The notes under the pieces were generated by a model. That model saw only the letters and a list, made by a program, of their open reading frames with translations. It did no database searches and was not told where the DNA came from. From positions 310,001 to 374,000 of the forward strand of contig JAOSJV010000001.1 of NCBI GenBank assembly GCA_027493935.1: a stretch of DNA of 64,000 bases, in the 5' to 3' direction. The stretch's first letter is position 1; every line of letters starts with the position of its first letter. This document shows positions 21,240-30,834 of this stretch, in pieces. The position numbers and the translations under genes were made by a program. The DNA comes from Burkholderiales bacterium. GTDB lineage: Bacteria > Pseudomonadota > Gammaproteobacteria > Burkholderiales > SG8-39.

Positions 21240-21951
21240 GGTAGGCTCTCTGTACCTCGGGGTCGGCGATGACGGACTGCGGGTCGCCGTCGGCGATCTT
21301 CTGGCCGGCGTCCAGTACCGCCACGCGCTCGGAGAACTTCATCACCGCGCGCATGATGTGCTCGATCATGATCACCGCGACGCCGGTCTTGTTGAGCGCG
21401 AGCAGGATGTCGATGATCTCGTCGACCTCGGCGCCCGAGAGGCCGGCCATCGCCTCGTCGGACACCAGCACCTTCGGCTTGGCCGCCAGCGCGCGCGCGA
21501 GTTCCAGCTTGCGCATGTCCACCTGGGTGAGGTCGCCCGAGTTCTTGTTCGCGAGGTCTTCGAGGCCGATCGTCTCCAGCACGTGCATCGCCTCGTCGGT
21601 GATGCGGCGGTGCTCGGCGCGCGACCACGCCGCGTACTCGAGCGGGATGCGCAGATTCTCGAGCACGGTCATGCTGCGAAACGGCTTCGGGATCTGGAAG
21701 CTGCGCGCGATGCCGAGCCGCGCCCGCTTGTAGGGCGGCAGTCGCGTGATCTCGTGACCCTCGAACACGATGCGTCCGGTGTCGTTGTACAGCGCGCCCG
21801 AGATGCAGTTGATGAGGGTGGTCTTGCCCGAGCCGTTCGGCCCGATCAGGCCGAGCCGCTCGCGCGCCGAGACCTGCAGGTCGACGCTCTGCAGCGCCGT
21901 GAACCCGCCGAAGCGCTTGCTCAGACCCTCGACCCGCAGGACGACGCTCAT
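21229..21951 (-). CDS. livG: LIV-type ABC transporter ATPase
   Basis: A 240-residue partner ATPase. Walker A is GPNGSGKTT and Walker B is KVLVSDEAMAGL. The ABC signature is unusual: DLTQVDMRKLELARAL in place of LSxGxQRxxExARAL. The protein ends PEVQRAYLGE, as is typical of LivG. ATG 21951 overlaps the livM stop (ATGA), so translation is coupled. The D-loop LSGAEVDE and the HIMRAVMKF segment after the H-loop histidine are also LivG-like. Confidence 0.93.
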   Translation of the reverse strand: MSVVLRVEGLSKRFGGFTALQSVDLQVSARERLGLIGPNGSGKTTLINCISGALYNDTGRIVFEGHEITRLPPYKRARLGIARSFQIPKPFRSMTVLENLRIPLEYAAWSRAEHRRITDEAMHVLETIGLEDLANKNSGDLTQVDMRKLELARALAAKPKVLVSDEAMAGLSGAEVDEIIDILLALNKTGVAVIMIEHIMRAVMKFSERVAVLDAGQKIADGDPQSVIADPEVQRAYLGE

Positions 21952-22898
21952 GCGGACCGCTTCCGCAGGTGCTTTTGCACCAGCCCGACGATCCCCTGCG
22001 GCGCGAGGCTGATGAACAGCACCAGCATGATGCCCACCAGCAGGATGTTGATCTCCGAGGAGATGTTCACCTTGATGATCTCCTGCAGCGAGCCCACCAG
22101 CAGCGCCCCGACCACCGGGCCGAGCCAGTGCGCGGTGCCGCCGATCATCGGCATGGCGATCGCATTGACCGCGACGAACAGATTGAACGCCGATATCGGT
22201 TCGACGTAGGTGACGAAGAACGGGTACGGCGCCCCGGCCACGCCCATCATCGCGCCCATGATCGTGGTCGAGACGAGCTTCAGGCGCAGCGTCGGCACCC
22301 CGGCGCACTCCGCGGCGATTTCGTCGTCGCGGATCGCCGCCAGGCCGCGCCCGAGGCGCGAGAAGTTGAGCTTGCGCGAGATCGCGACCGACGCCACCGC
22401 GAGGATCAGCATCAACATGAACAGCATGTGGACGTAGCTGCTGAACCAGAGGTGATTCTCCGGGGTCAGGATGAAGGCGCCGCGCGCCCCGCCCACGTAG
22501 GTCCAGTTGCTCACGAAGGTCTCGAGCACGATGGCCAGCGCGAGCGTCGCGATGGCGAAATAGACGCCCCGCAGGCGCAGGGTCAGGTAGCCCACGCCGA
22601 GCCCGATCAGCCCGCTCACCAGCGCGCCGGCGACGATCAGCAGCGGCAGCGGAAGCCCGAGCGCCTTGTCGAGCGCGATCGACGTGTAGGCGCCGGCGGC
22701 GAAGAAGCCGGCGCTGCCGAAGTTCACGTAGCCGGTGAACCCGCCGAGGATGTTCCACGCCACCGCCATGATGAGCGCCTGCAGGATCAAGTAGGCCGCG
22801 GTGAAGTAGTACTCGTTCGCCGCCAGCTCGGTGAACGCGAGCCCGGCGGCGAGCACGACGACGGCCGACACCCAGAACGGGCTGACGAGGTTCCGCAT
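21948..22898 (-). CDS. livM: LIV-type ABC transporter permease
   Basis: A 316-residue inner-membrane permease with about nine or ten hydrophobic segments. The conserved loop GRGLAAIRDDEIAAECAGV is the EAA-like ATPase contact of LivM proteins. GGFTGYVNFGSAGFF near the N-terminus and LAPQGIVGLVQK at the C-terminus are also characteristic. It starts at ATG 22898, three bases after the livH stop. Confidence 0.94.
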   Translation of the reverse strand: MRNLVSPFWVSAVVVLAAGLAFTELAANEYYFTAAYLILQALIMAVAWNILGGFTGYVNFGSAGFFAAGAYTSIALDKALGLPLPLLIVAGALVSGLIGLGVGYLTLRLRGVYFAIATLALAIVLETFVSNWTYVGGARGAFILTPENHLWFSSYVHMLFMLMLILAVASVAISRKLNFSRLGRGLAAIRDDEIAAECAGVPTLRLKLVSTTIMGAMMGVAGAPYPFFVTYVEPISAFNLFVAVNAIAMPMIGGTAHWLGPVVGALLVGSLQEIIKVNISSEINILLVGIMLVLFISLAPQGIVGLVQKHLRKRSA

Positions 22899-22901
22899 CG
22901 C

Positions 22902-23774
22902 TCAGCGGCCGAACAGTCCCGCCGGCCGCAACGCCAGCGTGAGCAGCAGCACGCCGAACGCGACCGCCGGCGCCCACGAGGGCCCGTAGAAGGTCGCCAC
23001 GACGCTCTCGATGACGCCGAGGATCAGCGCGGCGACGAACATGCCGGAGATGCTGCCCATGCCGCCCAGCACCACGATCGCGAAGGCGCGGCCGATGTAC
23101 TGCCGGCCGACCGAAGGCTCGACCGGGCCGATCATGATCAGCAGCGCGCCCGCGACCGCGGCGGTGGCGATGCCGAGGCCGAAAGCCCACTGCTTGATGC
23201 GGATCGGATCGACGCCCATCAGCTGCAGCGCGAGGCGGTCTTGCGCGACCGCCTGGATCGCCCGCCCCGTGAAGGTGCGCGCGAGGTACACGTAGACCGC
23301 GACCGTGAGCGTCACCGCGACCGCGAACGGCACCAGCATCCGGTACGGCAGACCCACGAAGCCGAGGTTCAGCGTCTCGCCCAGATAGCCGGTCTGCACC
23401 AGCCGGTAATCGACGCCATAGACCAGGATCAGCGCCACCTCGATGATGAACATGATGCCGAAGAAGAAGGCGAGTCCGGAGAGCGACTCCTGGCCGGTGC
23501 GCTCGAACGCCGCGTAATACACCCGGTACAGCCCGGCGCCCACCAGGAAGAAGACCGGCGCGGCGAGCACCCCGACCAGGACCGGATCGAGCCCGAACCG
23601 CGAGTTGAGGATGTAGGCGGTGTATGCGCCGGCGATGATCAGCGCCGGATGGGCGATGTTGACGATGTCGAGCTGGCCGAAGACGATCGCGAGCCCGAGC
23701 GCGACCGCGGCGTAGAAGCCGCCGAGCAGGAGCCCCGCGACTATGGCGTTCGCCAGAAGGTCGACGGAAACCAC
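22902..23774 (-). CDS. livH: LIV-type ABC transporter permease
   Basis: A 290-residue inner-membrane permease. GLLLGGFYAAVALGLAIVFG and LDIVNIAHPALIIAGAY form the typical LivH N-terminus. The conserved loop is GRAIQAVAQDRLALQLMGV. GGMGSISGMFVAALILG and LALRPAGLFGR mark the C-terminal part. It starts at ATG 23774, 24 bases after the binding-protein stop. Confidence 0.94.
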   Translation of the reverse strand: MVSVDLLANAIVAGLLLGGFYAAVALGLAIVFGQLDIVNIAHPALIIAGAYTAYILNSRFGLDPVLVGVLAAPVFFLVGAGLYRVYYAAFERTGQESLSGLAFFFGIMFIIEVALILVYGVDYRLVQTGYLGETLNLGFVGLPYRMLVPFAVAVTLTVAVYVYLARTFTGRAIQAVAQDRLALQLMGVDPIRIKQWAFGLGIATAAVAGALLIMIGPVEPSVGRQYIGRAFAIVVLGGMGSISGMFVAALILGVIESVVATFYGPSWAPAVAFGVLLLTLALRPAGLFGR

Positions 23775-23798
23775 AGTGCGGGGCGTGCGAAGCGTTGG

Positions 23799-25054
23799 CT
23801 ACTGGCGGTACGGATACACGATCTCGCCCGACTTCCACTCCTTCGGAAAGAGGACGATGCGCCTGCCGGGCCCGGCGAACTGCTCGAGGTTGTCCGGCTT
23901 CACGTCGCGGAACTGCACGTACAGCGCGCGGCTCTGCGCCCACTCGCCGTTCTTGGCGAACTTCACCTTCCCGACCACCGTGTCGAACGTGGTCTTGTGC
24001 ATGTACGCGGCGAGCTTGGCGTGGTCCAGGCTCTTGGTCGCCTGCACCGCCTGGCCGAGAACTTCGAGGTAGGCGTAGGAAAACGGCGGCAGGTAGTGGC
24101 CGAGCGGGTCGACGCCCTTGCCTTTCGCGGCTTCCTGGTACTTCTTGAGGAACTGGTCGATGCCCGGGAAGTTGAGCGTCGGCTCCGGCACCCAGAAGTC
24201 GTAGTTGATGACGTTGTTCAGCAGGGGACCGAGGTTCTTCTGGATCGGCGCGAACTGCAGCCCGACCATGCTGCCGCCGAAGATCTTCGCCTTCAGCCCG
24301 ATCTCGTTCGCCGCCTTGACCATGCCGACCGAGTCCGGCGGGTACGAGGCGACGTACACGATGTCGGGGTTGGTCGCCTGGATGGCGCGCACGATCGGGG
24401 GTGAAATCGGTGGTCGTCAGCGGATAGGTCTTGTCGTAGACGATGTTCAGCCCGAGGCGCTGCGCGTGCTTGCGCGCCCCGGAGCTCGTGTTGAGCGAGA
24501 ACTCCCCGTCGCCGGCGACGATCGCGATCGACTTCGGCTTCGGATTCTGCGCCATGGCGAGGTCGAAGAATCCGCGCGACCAGTCGATCAGCGGGTCGGG
24601 CCCCGACGGCATGATCTGGAAGTAGCGGTCGTACTTGAACTTCTCGTTGATCGCCATGCCGAACAGCGCCGGGAACGCGAGCTTCTTGCGCATGATGATC
24701 GGCATCGCCGGCGCGATCAGGTTGCTGCCGTAGGCCGACACCACCAGATCGACCTTGTCCACTTCGAGCAGCTTGGTGTAGAGCCCGGGGACGTTCGCAG
24801 GCTGCGTCGCGTCGTCGTAGTAGACGAGCTGCACCGGCCGGCCGAGCAGCCCGCCCTTCTGGTTGACGTCGTCGCGCCAGATCTCCATCGCGATCAGCGC
24901 GGCCTTCCCCGCCGCCCGCGAGACCCCCGGTGAGCGGCATGCTGAAGCCGATCTTGATCGGCTGCTGGGCCGCCGCGGTGCCGACCATTCCGGCTGCGAG
25001 CACCATCGCGCCGAGCGCGCGTGCGAGCCGACCCCTTGCCTGGGACGCAAACAT
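23799..25054 (-). CDS. LIV-type periplasmic substrate-binding protein, two frameshifts
   Basis: About 418 residues in three frames. ATG 25054 (after AGGAGGAGGTGTGCCT) begins a signal peptide ending TAAAQQPIKIGFSMPLTG. The mature region AALIAMEIWRDDVNQKGGLL, LVYYDDATQPANVPGLYTKL and so on is the Leu/Ile/Val-binding-protein fold. The C-terminal third starts at VRAIQATNPDIVYVASYPP. Both frame changes fall in five-base C/G runs (plus strand 24924-24928 and 24397-24401). Removing one base from each restores the protein. The ligand is probably related to the substrate of the neighbouring enzymes. Confidence 0.88.
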
Positions 25055-25306
25055 AGGCACACCTCCTCCTTTGTGGATCGAGACCGCGGCTGGTCGCTTC
25101 ACCCGCTGGAGCCGGGCAGGCCGCCGGCGCGATTGTTCTCGGCCTCGAAGCTCTCCTCGCGCAACGCATGCTGCCACGAGCGCCGCCCGCGCGTCAACGC
25201 GCACGGTGATCCATCGATCAATACCGCCGCGTCCGCGCGGCGGCGGCCCGTTGGCGCAGCGCAGCACCGCGAGCGCCGTCGCGACCGCGCCACGCACGCC
25301 GCCGCG

Positions 25307-26489
25307 TCAGCCGGTGCGGATGAGGGAGTAGCGCGGGTCGGCGCCCAGGCACGGCGCCTCGGGCACCCCGAGCTCCTTGCGCACGATGTTCGTGCCCTGG
25401 ACGAGCGACACCATCTTGTACGACGCGTGGCGGCGGCTCATGCCCTCGCGGCCCATCCCGCAGTCGGAGCAGACGACCAGGCGCTCGGCCGGGATGTGCT
25501 CGAGCGCGAGGCGCAGCAGTTCGGCGACCTCCTGCGGGCTCTCCACCTGCAGCGTGTGGTGGTCGATCACGCCGATGCCGATCTTCTTGTCCTTGATCGT
25601 CTTGCCGATCGCCTCCAGATCGATCGCGCCCGAGCTCTTCGTCTCGAACGTGAGGACGTCCGCGTCCACCTGGTTCAAGAGCTCGAGCGCGGGCTTGTAG
25701 CTCTGCACCTGGGCGAACATGCGCTGCTGCGAGGGGGTTGCCCCAGCAGGTGTGGCACCACACCTCGGTCTTGCCGCGCAGCCCCTTCACGGTGTTGTTG
25801 AACACCTTGAGCATGAACTCGGGGTTGATCACCTTGTCGACGATGCCGCGTGCGGCGAGCAGGTGGATCTGCGGCTCCTCCATCTGGATCACCGGGCAGC
25901 CGGCGTCGGCGAGGTCATGCAGCTCCTCGTTGAACACGTCGGAGAGCGCCATGATGCGCGCGGGCAGGTCCTTGTAGTACTCGTCCTGCACCGCGAAGGC
26001 CACGAGCTCGGGGGTCACCGTGCCGAACTTGACCGGCTTGGTGGTGAGCCGCTGGGCGGCCTTCCACAGCTCGGCGTACTGCATCTCGCCGCGGCCCACC
26101 GGCCCGACGATCTTCGGCATCACGCGCGCTTCGAGGTAGTCGTGCAGGATGTGCCCGCGCGGGAAGGCGATGCCGCCGGCACCGGCGCGCGCGAGCTTCG
26201 GGTGCGTGTGGTCGAATCCGGACATGTGGTGCGGCGGATAGCTCGTCCAGCTCTGGCCGCCCACGTCCTGGTCGAAGCGGCAGTCGCCGTCGGTGCAGAT
26301 GTCGAGGCCGGCGAGCTCCTGCTCGCGCAGGTAGACCGAGAGCGCATCGGTGTACTGCTCGCGAAAGCGCGAGTTCACCATCGCGTCGAGGAACGAGCGC
26401 GTGCCGAGGTTCTCGGTGTACCAGCTCGGCCGCGGCAGCGATCCGACGACGGCAGTGGGCAGCACGATATTGGCGGTTGCGGTGAACAT
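25307..26489 (-). CDS. MetE-core (cobalamin-independent methionine synthase family) methyltransferase, one frameshift
   Basis: About 394 residues, equivalent only to the C-terminal catalytic barrel of MetE. The zinc ligands expected of the family are present: His and Cys in WCHTCWGNP, Glu in LTFETKSSG, and Cys in VVCSDCGMGR. The N-terminus VLPTAVVGSLPRPSW is the usual start of stand-alone cores. The frame changes at a five-G run on the plus strand (25733-25737). The start codon ATG 26489 has a repeated GGAGGAGGAGGAGG leader. Core-only relatives transfer methyl or alkyl groups between various thiols and donors, so a role in demethylating the island's substrate is possible, but methionine synthesis is not excluded. 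Confidence 0.85.
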
Positions 26490-26572
26490 TTCCTCCTCCT
26501 CCTCCTGGCTCGCGCGTCGCGCGCGAGCGGGTAGACGTCAGTCGGCAGTTGTCGTTCGGCGGCAAGCCGGGG

Positions 26573-26667
26573 CCTGCAGACCGCATACTGCAAACCGTTT
26601 GCGGGCGTCTGTCAACCGAGGACCGCACGCGGCTGGTCCTGCCCATTGCCCACTATCCATTCCTCGC
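26573..26667. repeat. Degenerate 14-base-period tract, site 1
   Basis: Three 14-base units lie in phase: cctgcagaccgcat, actgcaaaccgttt and gcgggcgtctgtca (26573-26614). A second tract, gcccattgcccact atccattcctcgcc, follows at 26640-26667 and overlaps the end of the dehydrogenase gene. Each unit splits into two related heptamers. The same pattern recurs in other spacers (39430, 42273, 45887). Confidence 0.5.
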
Positions 26668-27589
26668 CGCGTTCCTCTTCCTGGGCCCCGGCCCACCCGC
26701 GCGCACTCCGCGGCGCGCGACGCCGGCCATCGCCTCGAGCACCGCGCACACCGACGCGGTGTCGTCGAGCGCGTGGCCGGAGGCCATCGCCGCGTTGTAG
26801 ATCGGCGCGCTCGCCGCGAAGAGCGGCGTCGGGCAGTCGAGCGCAGCGGCGAACTCGCCGATGATGCGCATGTCCTTTTGCCACACGGCGACCTTCATCG
26901 TCGCCTCGGAGTAGTCGTTCGCGACCATCAGCGGCCCGCGCACCTGGAACATGCGCGAAGAACCGGCGCCGTCGCCGATCACCGTGAGCACCTGCGCCGG
27001 GTCGAGCCCCGCCTTGAGCGCGAGCGTCATCGCTTCGGCCGCCGCCACGTTGTGGATCGCAACCAGCAGGTTCGCGACGAACTTCATGCGCGAGCCGGCG
27101 CCGAACGGGCCGACGTGGTAGTGCGCGCGGGCGAAGCCCTCGAGCACCGGGATCACGCGGCGGTACGGACCGCGCGGACCGCTCGCATAGACCACGAGGT
27201 CGCGCGTGCGCGCCTGTGCGCCGGTGCCCGAGAGCGGGCAGTCGAGCAGCGTGGCGCCGGCGCGCGCGAGCGTCCGGCGCGCGCGCGCTTTCGCCTCGAT
27301 CGGCAGCGTGCTCGTCTCGACCACGACCAGATCGCGCCGCGGCGCGCCCGCGAGACCGGCGGCCACGGCGTCGAGCGCCGCGACCGAGGGGAGCGAGGTG
27401 ATGACGACGCCGGTGCGCCGCGCAACCGCGTCCGCCGACGCGACAGCGATGCCGCCCCCGCCGTGCCAGCCCCTTGCGCGCCGCGGGCAGGACGTCGCAG
27501 CCCACCACGCGGTATCCGGCCGCGAGCAGGCTGCCCGCCATCGCCGAGCCCATGATGCCCAGACCGATCATGCCCACCGCAGTCGTCAT
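26653..27589 (-). CDS. 3-hydroxyisobutyrate dehydrogenase-like NAD(P) oxidoreductase, one frameshift
   Basis: About 312 residues of the beta-hydroxyacid dehydrogenase family (HIBADH, tartronate semialdehyde reductase, GlxR and relatives). The N-terminus MIGLGIMGSAMAGSLLAAGY is the NAD(P)-binding motif. LLDCPLSGTGAQA is the substrate loop, and the catalytic Lys is in GSRMKFVANLLVAIH. The frame changes at about 27455-27470, near a five-C run on the plus strand. ATG 27589 is the start. Family members reduce or oxidise 3-hydroxyacid/semialdehyde pairs. In the allantoin pathway a member reduces tartronate semialdehyde, which is worth noting beside the oxamate-type module. Confidence 0.87.
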
Positions 27590-27618
27590 TGCGCGCACCT
27601 GCCGGGTTCGCGCGGCGC

Positions 27619-28602
27619 TCACGGCGCGAGGATCGATGCGCCGCGCGTGCGGCCGGCCTCGAGGTCGGCGTGGGCGCGCGCCGCCTCGTCGAGCCGGTAG
27701 CGCTGGCCGACGTTGGGCTCGAGCACCCCCTTGGCCACGAGCTCGAAGACCGCCGCCGCGGAAGCCGCGAGCTCCTCGCGCTTCGCCACGTAGGTGACGA
27801 GCGTCGGGCGCGTGAAGTAGAGCGAGCCCAGCTTCTGCAGCACGCCCGCCTCGACCGGGGGCGGGGCGCCCGTCGTGGTGCCGAACGAGACGAAGAAACC
27901 GCGCGGCGCGAGCGAGGCGAGCGAGTCGTCGAACGACGCGCGCCCGACCGAGTCGTACACCACCGGCACGCCTGCGCCGCCGGTGATCTCCTTCACGCGC
28001 TCGACGATCTTCTCGCGGGTGCGGTCGATCACCGCGAAATACCCGTTCGCCAGGGCGAGCCTGCACTTCTGCTCGCCGGCGGCCACCCCGATCAGCTTCA
28101 CGCCCGCGTGACGGCCCCACTGTCCGGCGAGCAGGCCGACGCCGCCCGCGGCGGCGTAGAACAGGCCGAACTCGCCCTGCTTCATCGGGTAGCAGCGGTT
28201 CAGCAGGTATTCGACGGTCATGCCCTTCAGCAGCACCGCGGCGGCCGTCTCGTCGTCGACGCCCGCGGGGATCCTGACCAGCCGCTCGGCCGGGCAGAGC
28301 CGCCAGTCGGCGTAAGCGCCCGGCGCGCCGCCGGCGTAGGCGACCCGGTCCCCGGGCGCGAGGTCCTGCACGCCGGCGCCCACCGCCTCGACCACGCCGG
28401 CCGCCTCCGCGCCGACGCCGCTCGGCAGCGGCATCGGGTAGAAGCCCGAGCGCTGGTACACGTCCATGAAGTTCAGGCCGATCGCGGTCTGCCGCACGAG
28501 CGCCTCCCCGGCGCCGGGCGCGGCGAGCTCGATCGTGTCCAGCCGCAGCACCTCGGGACCGCCGGCGGCCGCGAAGCGAATGACGCGCGCTTTCCTGCTC
28601 AT
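27619..28602 (-). CDS. Quinone oxidoreductase-like MDR protein
   Basis: A 327-residue zinc-independent medium-chain dehydrogenase/reductase of the QOR type. Landmarks are GEALVRQTAIGLNFMDVYQR, PSGVGAEAAGVVEAVGAGV, and the NADPH motif AAAGGVGLLAGQWGRHAG. No catalytic or structural zinc cysteines are seen. Relatives reduce quinones or activated double bonds using NADPH. It starts at ATG 28602 within the leftward array, 53 bases after the GntR regulator stops. Confidence 0.92.
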   Translation of the reverse strand: MSRKARVIRFAAAGGPEVLRLDTIELAAPGAGEALVRQTAIGLNFMDVYQRSGFYPMPLPSGVGAEAAGVVEAVGAGVQDLAPGDRVAYAGGAPGAYADWRLCPAERLVRIPAGVDDETAAAVLLKGMTVEYLLNRCYPMKQGEFGLFYAAAGGVGLLAGQWGRHAGVKLIGVAAGEQKCRLALANGYFAVIDRTREKIVERVKEITGGAGVPVVYDSVGRASFDDSLASLAPRGFFVSFGTTTGAPPPVEAGVLQKLGSLYFTRPTLVTYVAKREELAASAAAVFELVAKGVLEPNVGQRYRLDEAARAHADLEAGRTRGASILAP

Positions 28603-28655
28603 CGGATGGTCGCTCCTCTTCGTGAGTCGTCGTCTTGCGGCGCGCCCGCCCGCTT

Positions 28656-29345
28656 TCAGGGCACGATCGCGGGGTGGGCGAGCTGGGCGAGCATGCGCTT
28701 GCGCGAGCCCTCGATGTGATGACGGATCGCCGCGACCGCCGCGCGCCGGTCGCGCCGCTCGATGGCGTCGATCAGCACGCCGTGCTCTGCCACGAAGCGC
28801 TCGAGCGAGCGCGCGTCGCCGAGCGCCGCCAGGCCGGTGTAGGTGAACCGGTCGAACACCTGGATCACTTCGATCGTCGCGCGCGCGAGCCGCTGGTTGC
28901 CGCAGATCGACGCGATCGCGGCGTGGAAGCGCCGGTTGTAGTCGATCCACGCCGGCAGGCGCACCCGCGCAGCCAGCCGCCGGTAGCGCTCGAGCGAAGC
29001 GATCTCGGCATCCGAGGCGTTCGCGATCACCCGCTCGACGCACGCGCGCTCGAGGACGAGCCGCATGTCGTAGAGTTCCGCGGCATCGCCGAGCGAGATC
29101 GGCCGCACGCGGTAGCCGCGCCGCGGAACGACCTCGACCAGACGCTCGGCCTGCAGCTTGAGCAGCGCGTCGCGGATCGGCGACTTGCTCACCCGGTAGC
29201 GCTGCGCGAGCTCCTGCTCGTGCACCTGCGCGCCGGGCGCGATACCGCAGGTGATGATCTCGGCGCGGATGCGCTCGTAGAGATGCTCGCGCAGGAGCCG
29301 CGGCGCGCGCGCCGCCGCGGACGTCGTTCCGGAAGTTGTCGGCAT
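28656..29345 (-). CDS. GntR-family transcription regulator (FadR/FCD type)
   Basis: A 229-residue regulator. The winged helix-turn-helix is at residues about 15-80 (LREHLYERIRAEIITCGIAP, LAQRYRVSKSPIRDALLKL). An all-helical FCD ligand-binding domain follows, with metal-ligand-type residues in DYNRRFHAAIASICGNQRL (Asp, His) and the later His in RHHIEGS. Ligands of this group are usually organic acids. The gene sits at the centre of the two divergent arrays and starts at ATG 29345, ten bases from one copy of the TGGAATATCAC repeat, so it probably represses itself and the TRAP operon. Confidence 0.93.
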   Translation of the reverse strand: MPTTSGTTSAAARAPRLLREHLYERIRAEIITCGIAPGAQVHEQELAQRYRVSKSPIRDALLKLQAERLVEVVPRRGYRVRPISLGDAAELYDMRLVLERACVERVIANASDAEIASLERYRRLAARVRLPAWIDYNRRFHAAIASICGNQRLARATIEVIQVFDRFTYTGLAALGDARSLERFVAEHGVLIDAIERRDRRAAVAAIRHHIEGSRKRMLAQLAHPAIVP

Positions 29346-29354
29346 GCGCGGAGC

Positions 29355-29365
29355 TGGAATATCAC
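29355..29365. promoter_or_regulatory. Candidate GntR operator, copy 1
   Basis: TGGAATATCAC, 10 bases upstream of the regulator start codon. The identical 11-mer occurs again at 29497-29507, over the -10 box of the opposite promoter. Confidence 0.45.
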
Positions 29366-29475
29366 GCGCCGATCGCGCGGCATGGTGTCGGATCCGGCGC
29401 AGGATAGCACGCGATCGGTGCGCGACGCCGCTCGCAGATGCGTGCCGCGCCGCAGCACGGTCGCGCGTGGCGGCA

Positions 29476-29507
29476 TTGACACCGCGCCTGCGCTCGTGGA
29501 ATATCAC
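29476..29507 (+). promoter_or_regulatory. TRAP operon promoter with overlapping candidate operator (copy 2)
   Basis: TTGACA (29476-29481), a 17-base spacer and GAATAT (29499-29504). The direct-repeat copy TGGAATATCAC covers the -10 box (29497-29507), so a bound regulator would block RNA polymerase. The dctP start codon is 112 bases further on. Confidence 0.5.
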
Positions 29508-29618
29508 CGCACTTCTAGGCAGGCAGCGGGAAGCGGTAGCGGAGCGCGGCACGCGCCCGCCTTGCGCCGACCGCGGGCTGTCGATCCCCGGTCGTCTCGA
29601 ATAGGATAGGAGGAGAGC

Positions 29619-30683
29619 ATGAGAGTACTGAGCAGTCTTGCCGCCGCCGCGTTCGCCGTCGCCGGCGCCACCGCACCCGCGCACGCCGACGATATCAAGC
29701 TGCGCATCGCGTCCGGCCATCCGACGGTCAACACCTACGTGAACCTGATGACGGGATTCTTCGCGCCCGAGGCGACCAAGCGCGTGAAGGAGCGCACCAA
29801 GCACACGCTGGAGTTCATCGAGGGCTACGGCGGCGCGATGGTCAAGGTCGCCGACACGCTGGAGGGCGTGCAGTCGGGCATCATCGACGTCGGCGGCTAC
29901 TGCTTCTGCTTCGAGCCCTCGAACCTGCCGCTGCACGCCTTCCAGGTGATGCTGCCGTTCGGCACGATGGACCCGGTGGTGAGCGTGAAGCTCGCGCGCG
30001 CCGTATACGACCAGGTGCCGTACATGTCGAAGGTGCTCGAGGACAAGTTCAATCAGAAGCTGCTCGGCCTGATCGCCGACAACGGCTACAACCTGGGAAC
30101 CAACTTCGACTGGAACAAGGTGTCCGACCTGAAGGGTGTCAAGATCGCCGGGGCGGGCCTCAACCTGAAGTGGCTCGAGTACGCCGGCGCGACGCCGGTG
30201 CAGGGATCGCTGCCGGAGGCCTACACCGGGATGCAGACCGGCGTGTACAACGGCTGGATCATGTTCCCGTCGGGCTGGATCAACTTCAAGCTCTACGAGC
30301 AGGGCAAGTACTACACCGAGATCGGCTTCGGCGCGATCACCTGGCACGGCCTGACGATCAACAAGAACCGCTGGAACCGGCTGCCGAAGGAGGTGCAAGC
30401 GATCCTGCTCGAGGTCGGGCGGGAGTACGAGGCACGCACCGGCACCGTGAACCAGGCGGCATATCCGAAGCAGATCGCCGAGCTCAAGGCGAAGGGCTCG
30501 GTCGTCAAGCAGCTGCCGGACTCGGTGCGGGTCGAGTGGGCGAACTCGCTCAAGGACTGGCCGCAGGCGAAGGCGACCGAGCTCGACAAGGCCGGGCTGC
30601 CGGGCACCCGCGTGCTCAAGCTCGCGCTGGACGAGGCGGAGAAGCTCGGCCACAAGTGGCCGGTGCGCTACCCGATCAAGTAG
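29619..30683 (+). CDS. dctP: TRAP transporter periplasmic binding protein
   Basis: A 354-residue secreted binding protein with signal peptide (MRVLSSLAAAAFAVAGATAP, cut after AHA). The family landmark is GSLPEAYTGMQTGVYNGW, which precedes the hinge. Arg/Asn contacts to the carboxylate of the ligand are likely but cannot be assigned. TRAP systems import organic acids using the sodium or proton gradient. It has a GGAGGAG site before ATG 29619 and is the first gene of a ten-gene rightward operon. Confidence 0.95.
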   Translation: MRVLSSLAAAAFAVAGATAPAHADDIKLRIASGHPTVNTYVNLMTGFFAPEATKRVKERTKHTLEFIEGYGGAMVKVADTLEGVQSGIIDVGGYCFCFEPSNLPLHAFQVMLPFGTMDPVVSVKLARAVYDQVPYMSKVLEDKFNQKLLGLIADNGYNLGTNFDWNKVSDLKGVKIAGAGLNLKWLEYAGATPVQGSLPEAYTGMQTGVYNGWIMFPSGWINFKLYEQGKYYTEIGFGAITWHGLTINKNRWNRLPKEVQAILLEVGREYEARTGTVNQAAYPKQIAELKAKGSVVKQLPDSVRVEWANSLKDWPQAKATELDKAGLPGTRVLKLALDEAEKLGHKWPVRYPIK

Positions 30684-30690
30684 CATCCGG

Positions 30691-30719
30691 GCGCCGGCGG
30701 CCCCCGCGGCCGCCGGCGC
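30691..30719. other. Strong hairpin between dctP and dctQ
   Basis: GCGCCGGCGGCC, a five-base loop, then GGCCGCCGGCGC: a perfect 12-bp GC stem just after the dctP stop. No U-tract follows. Such hairpins commonly stabilise or partly terminate the message so that the binding protein is made in excess over the permease. Confidence 0.6.
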
Positions 30720-30834
30720 GACCGCTGCCATCCCGTGCGCGCCGCGCGCCCGCCGGGCGCGCGGCGGATTCCTCCGGCCGGGATCTACACTGCGCACGCG
30801 CCGCGGGGGGCGCGGCGCGCGCGAGGACGATCGC

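Noticed and set aside
20508..25054. Straightforward leucine/isoleucine/valine importer
   Set aside because: Family membership is clear, but the catabolic setting makes an amino acid ligand only one possibility, so no ligand is claimed.
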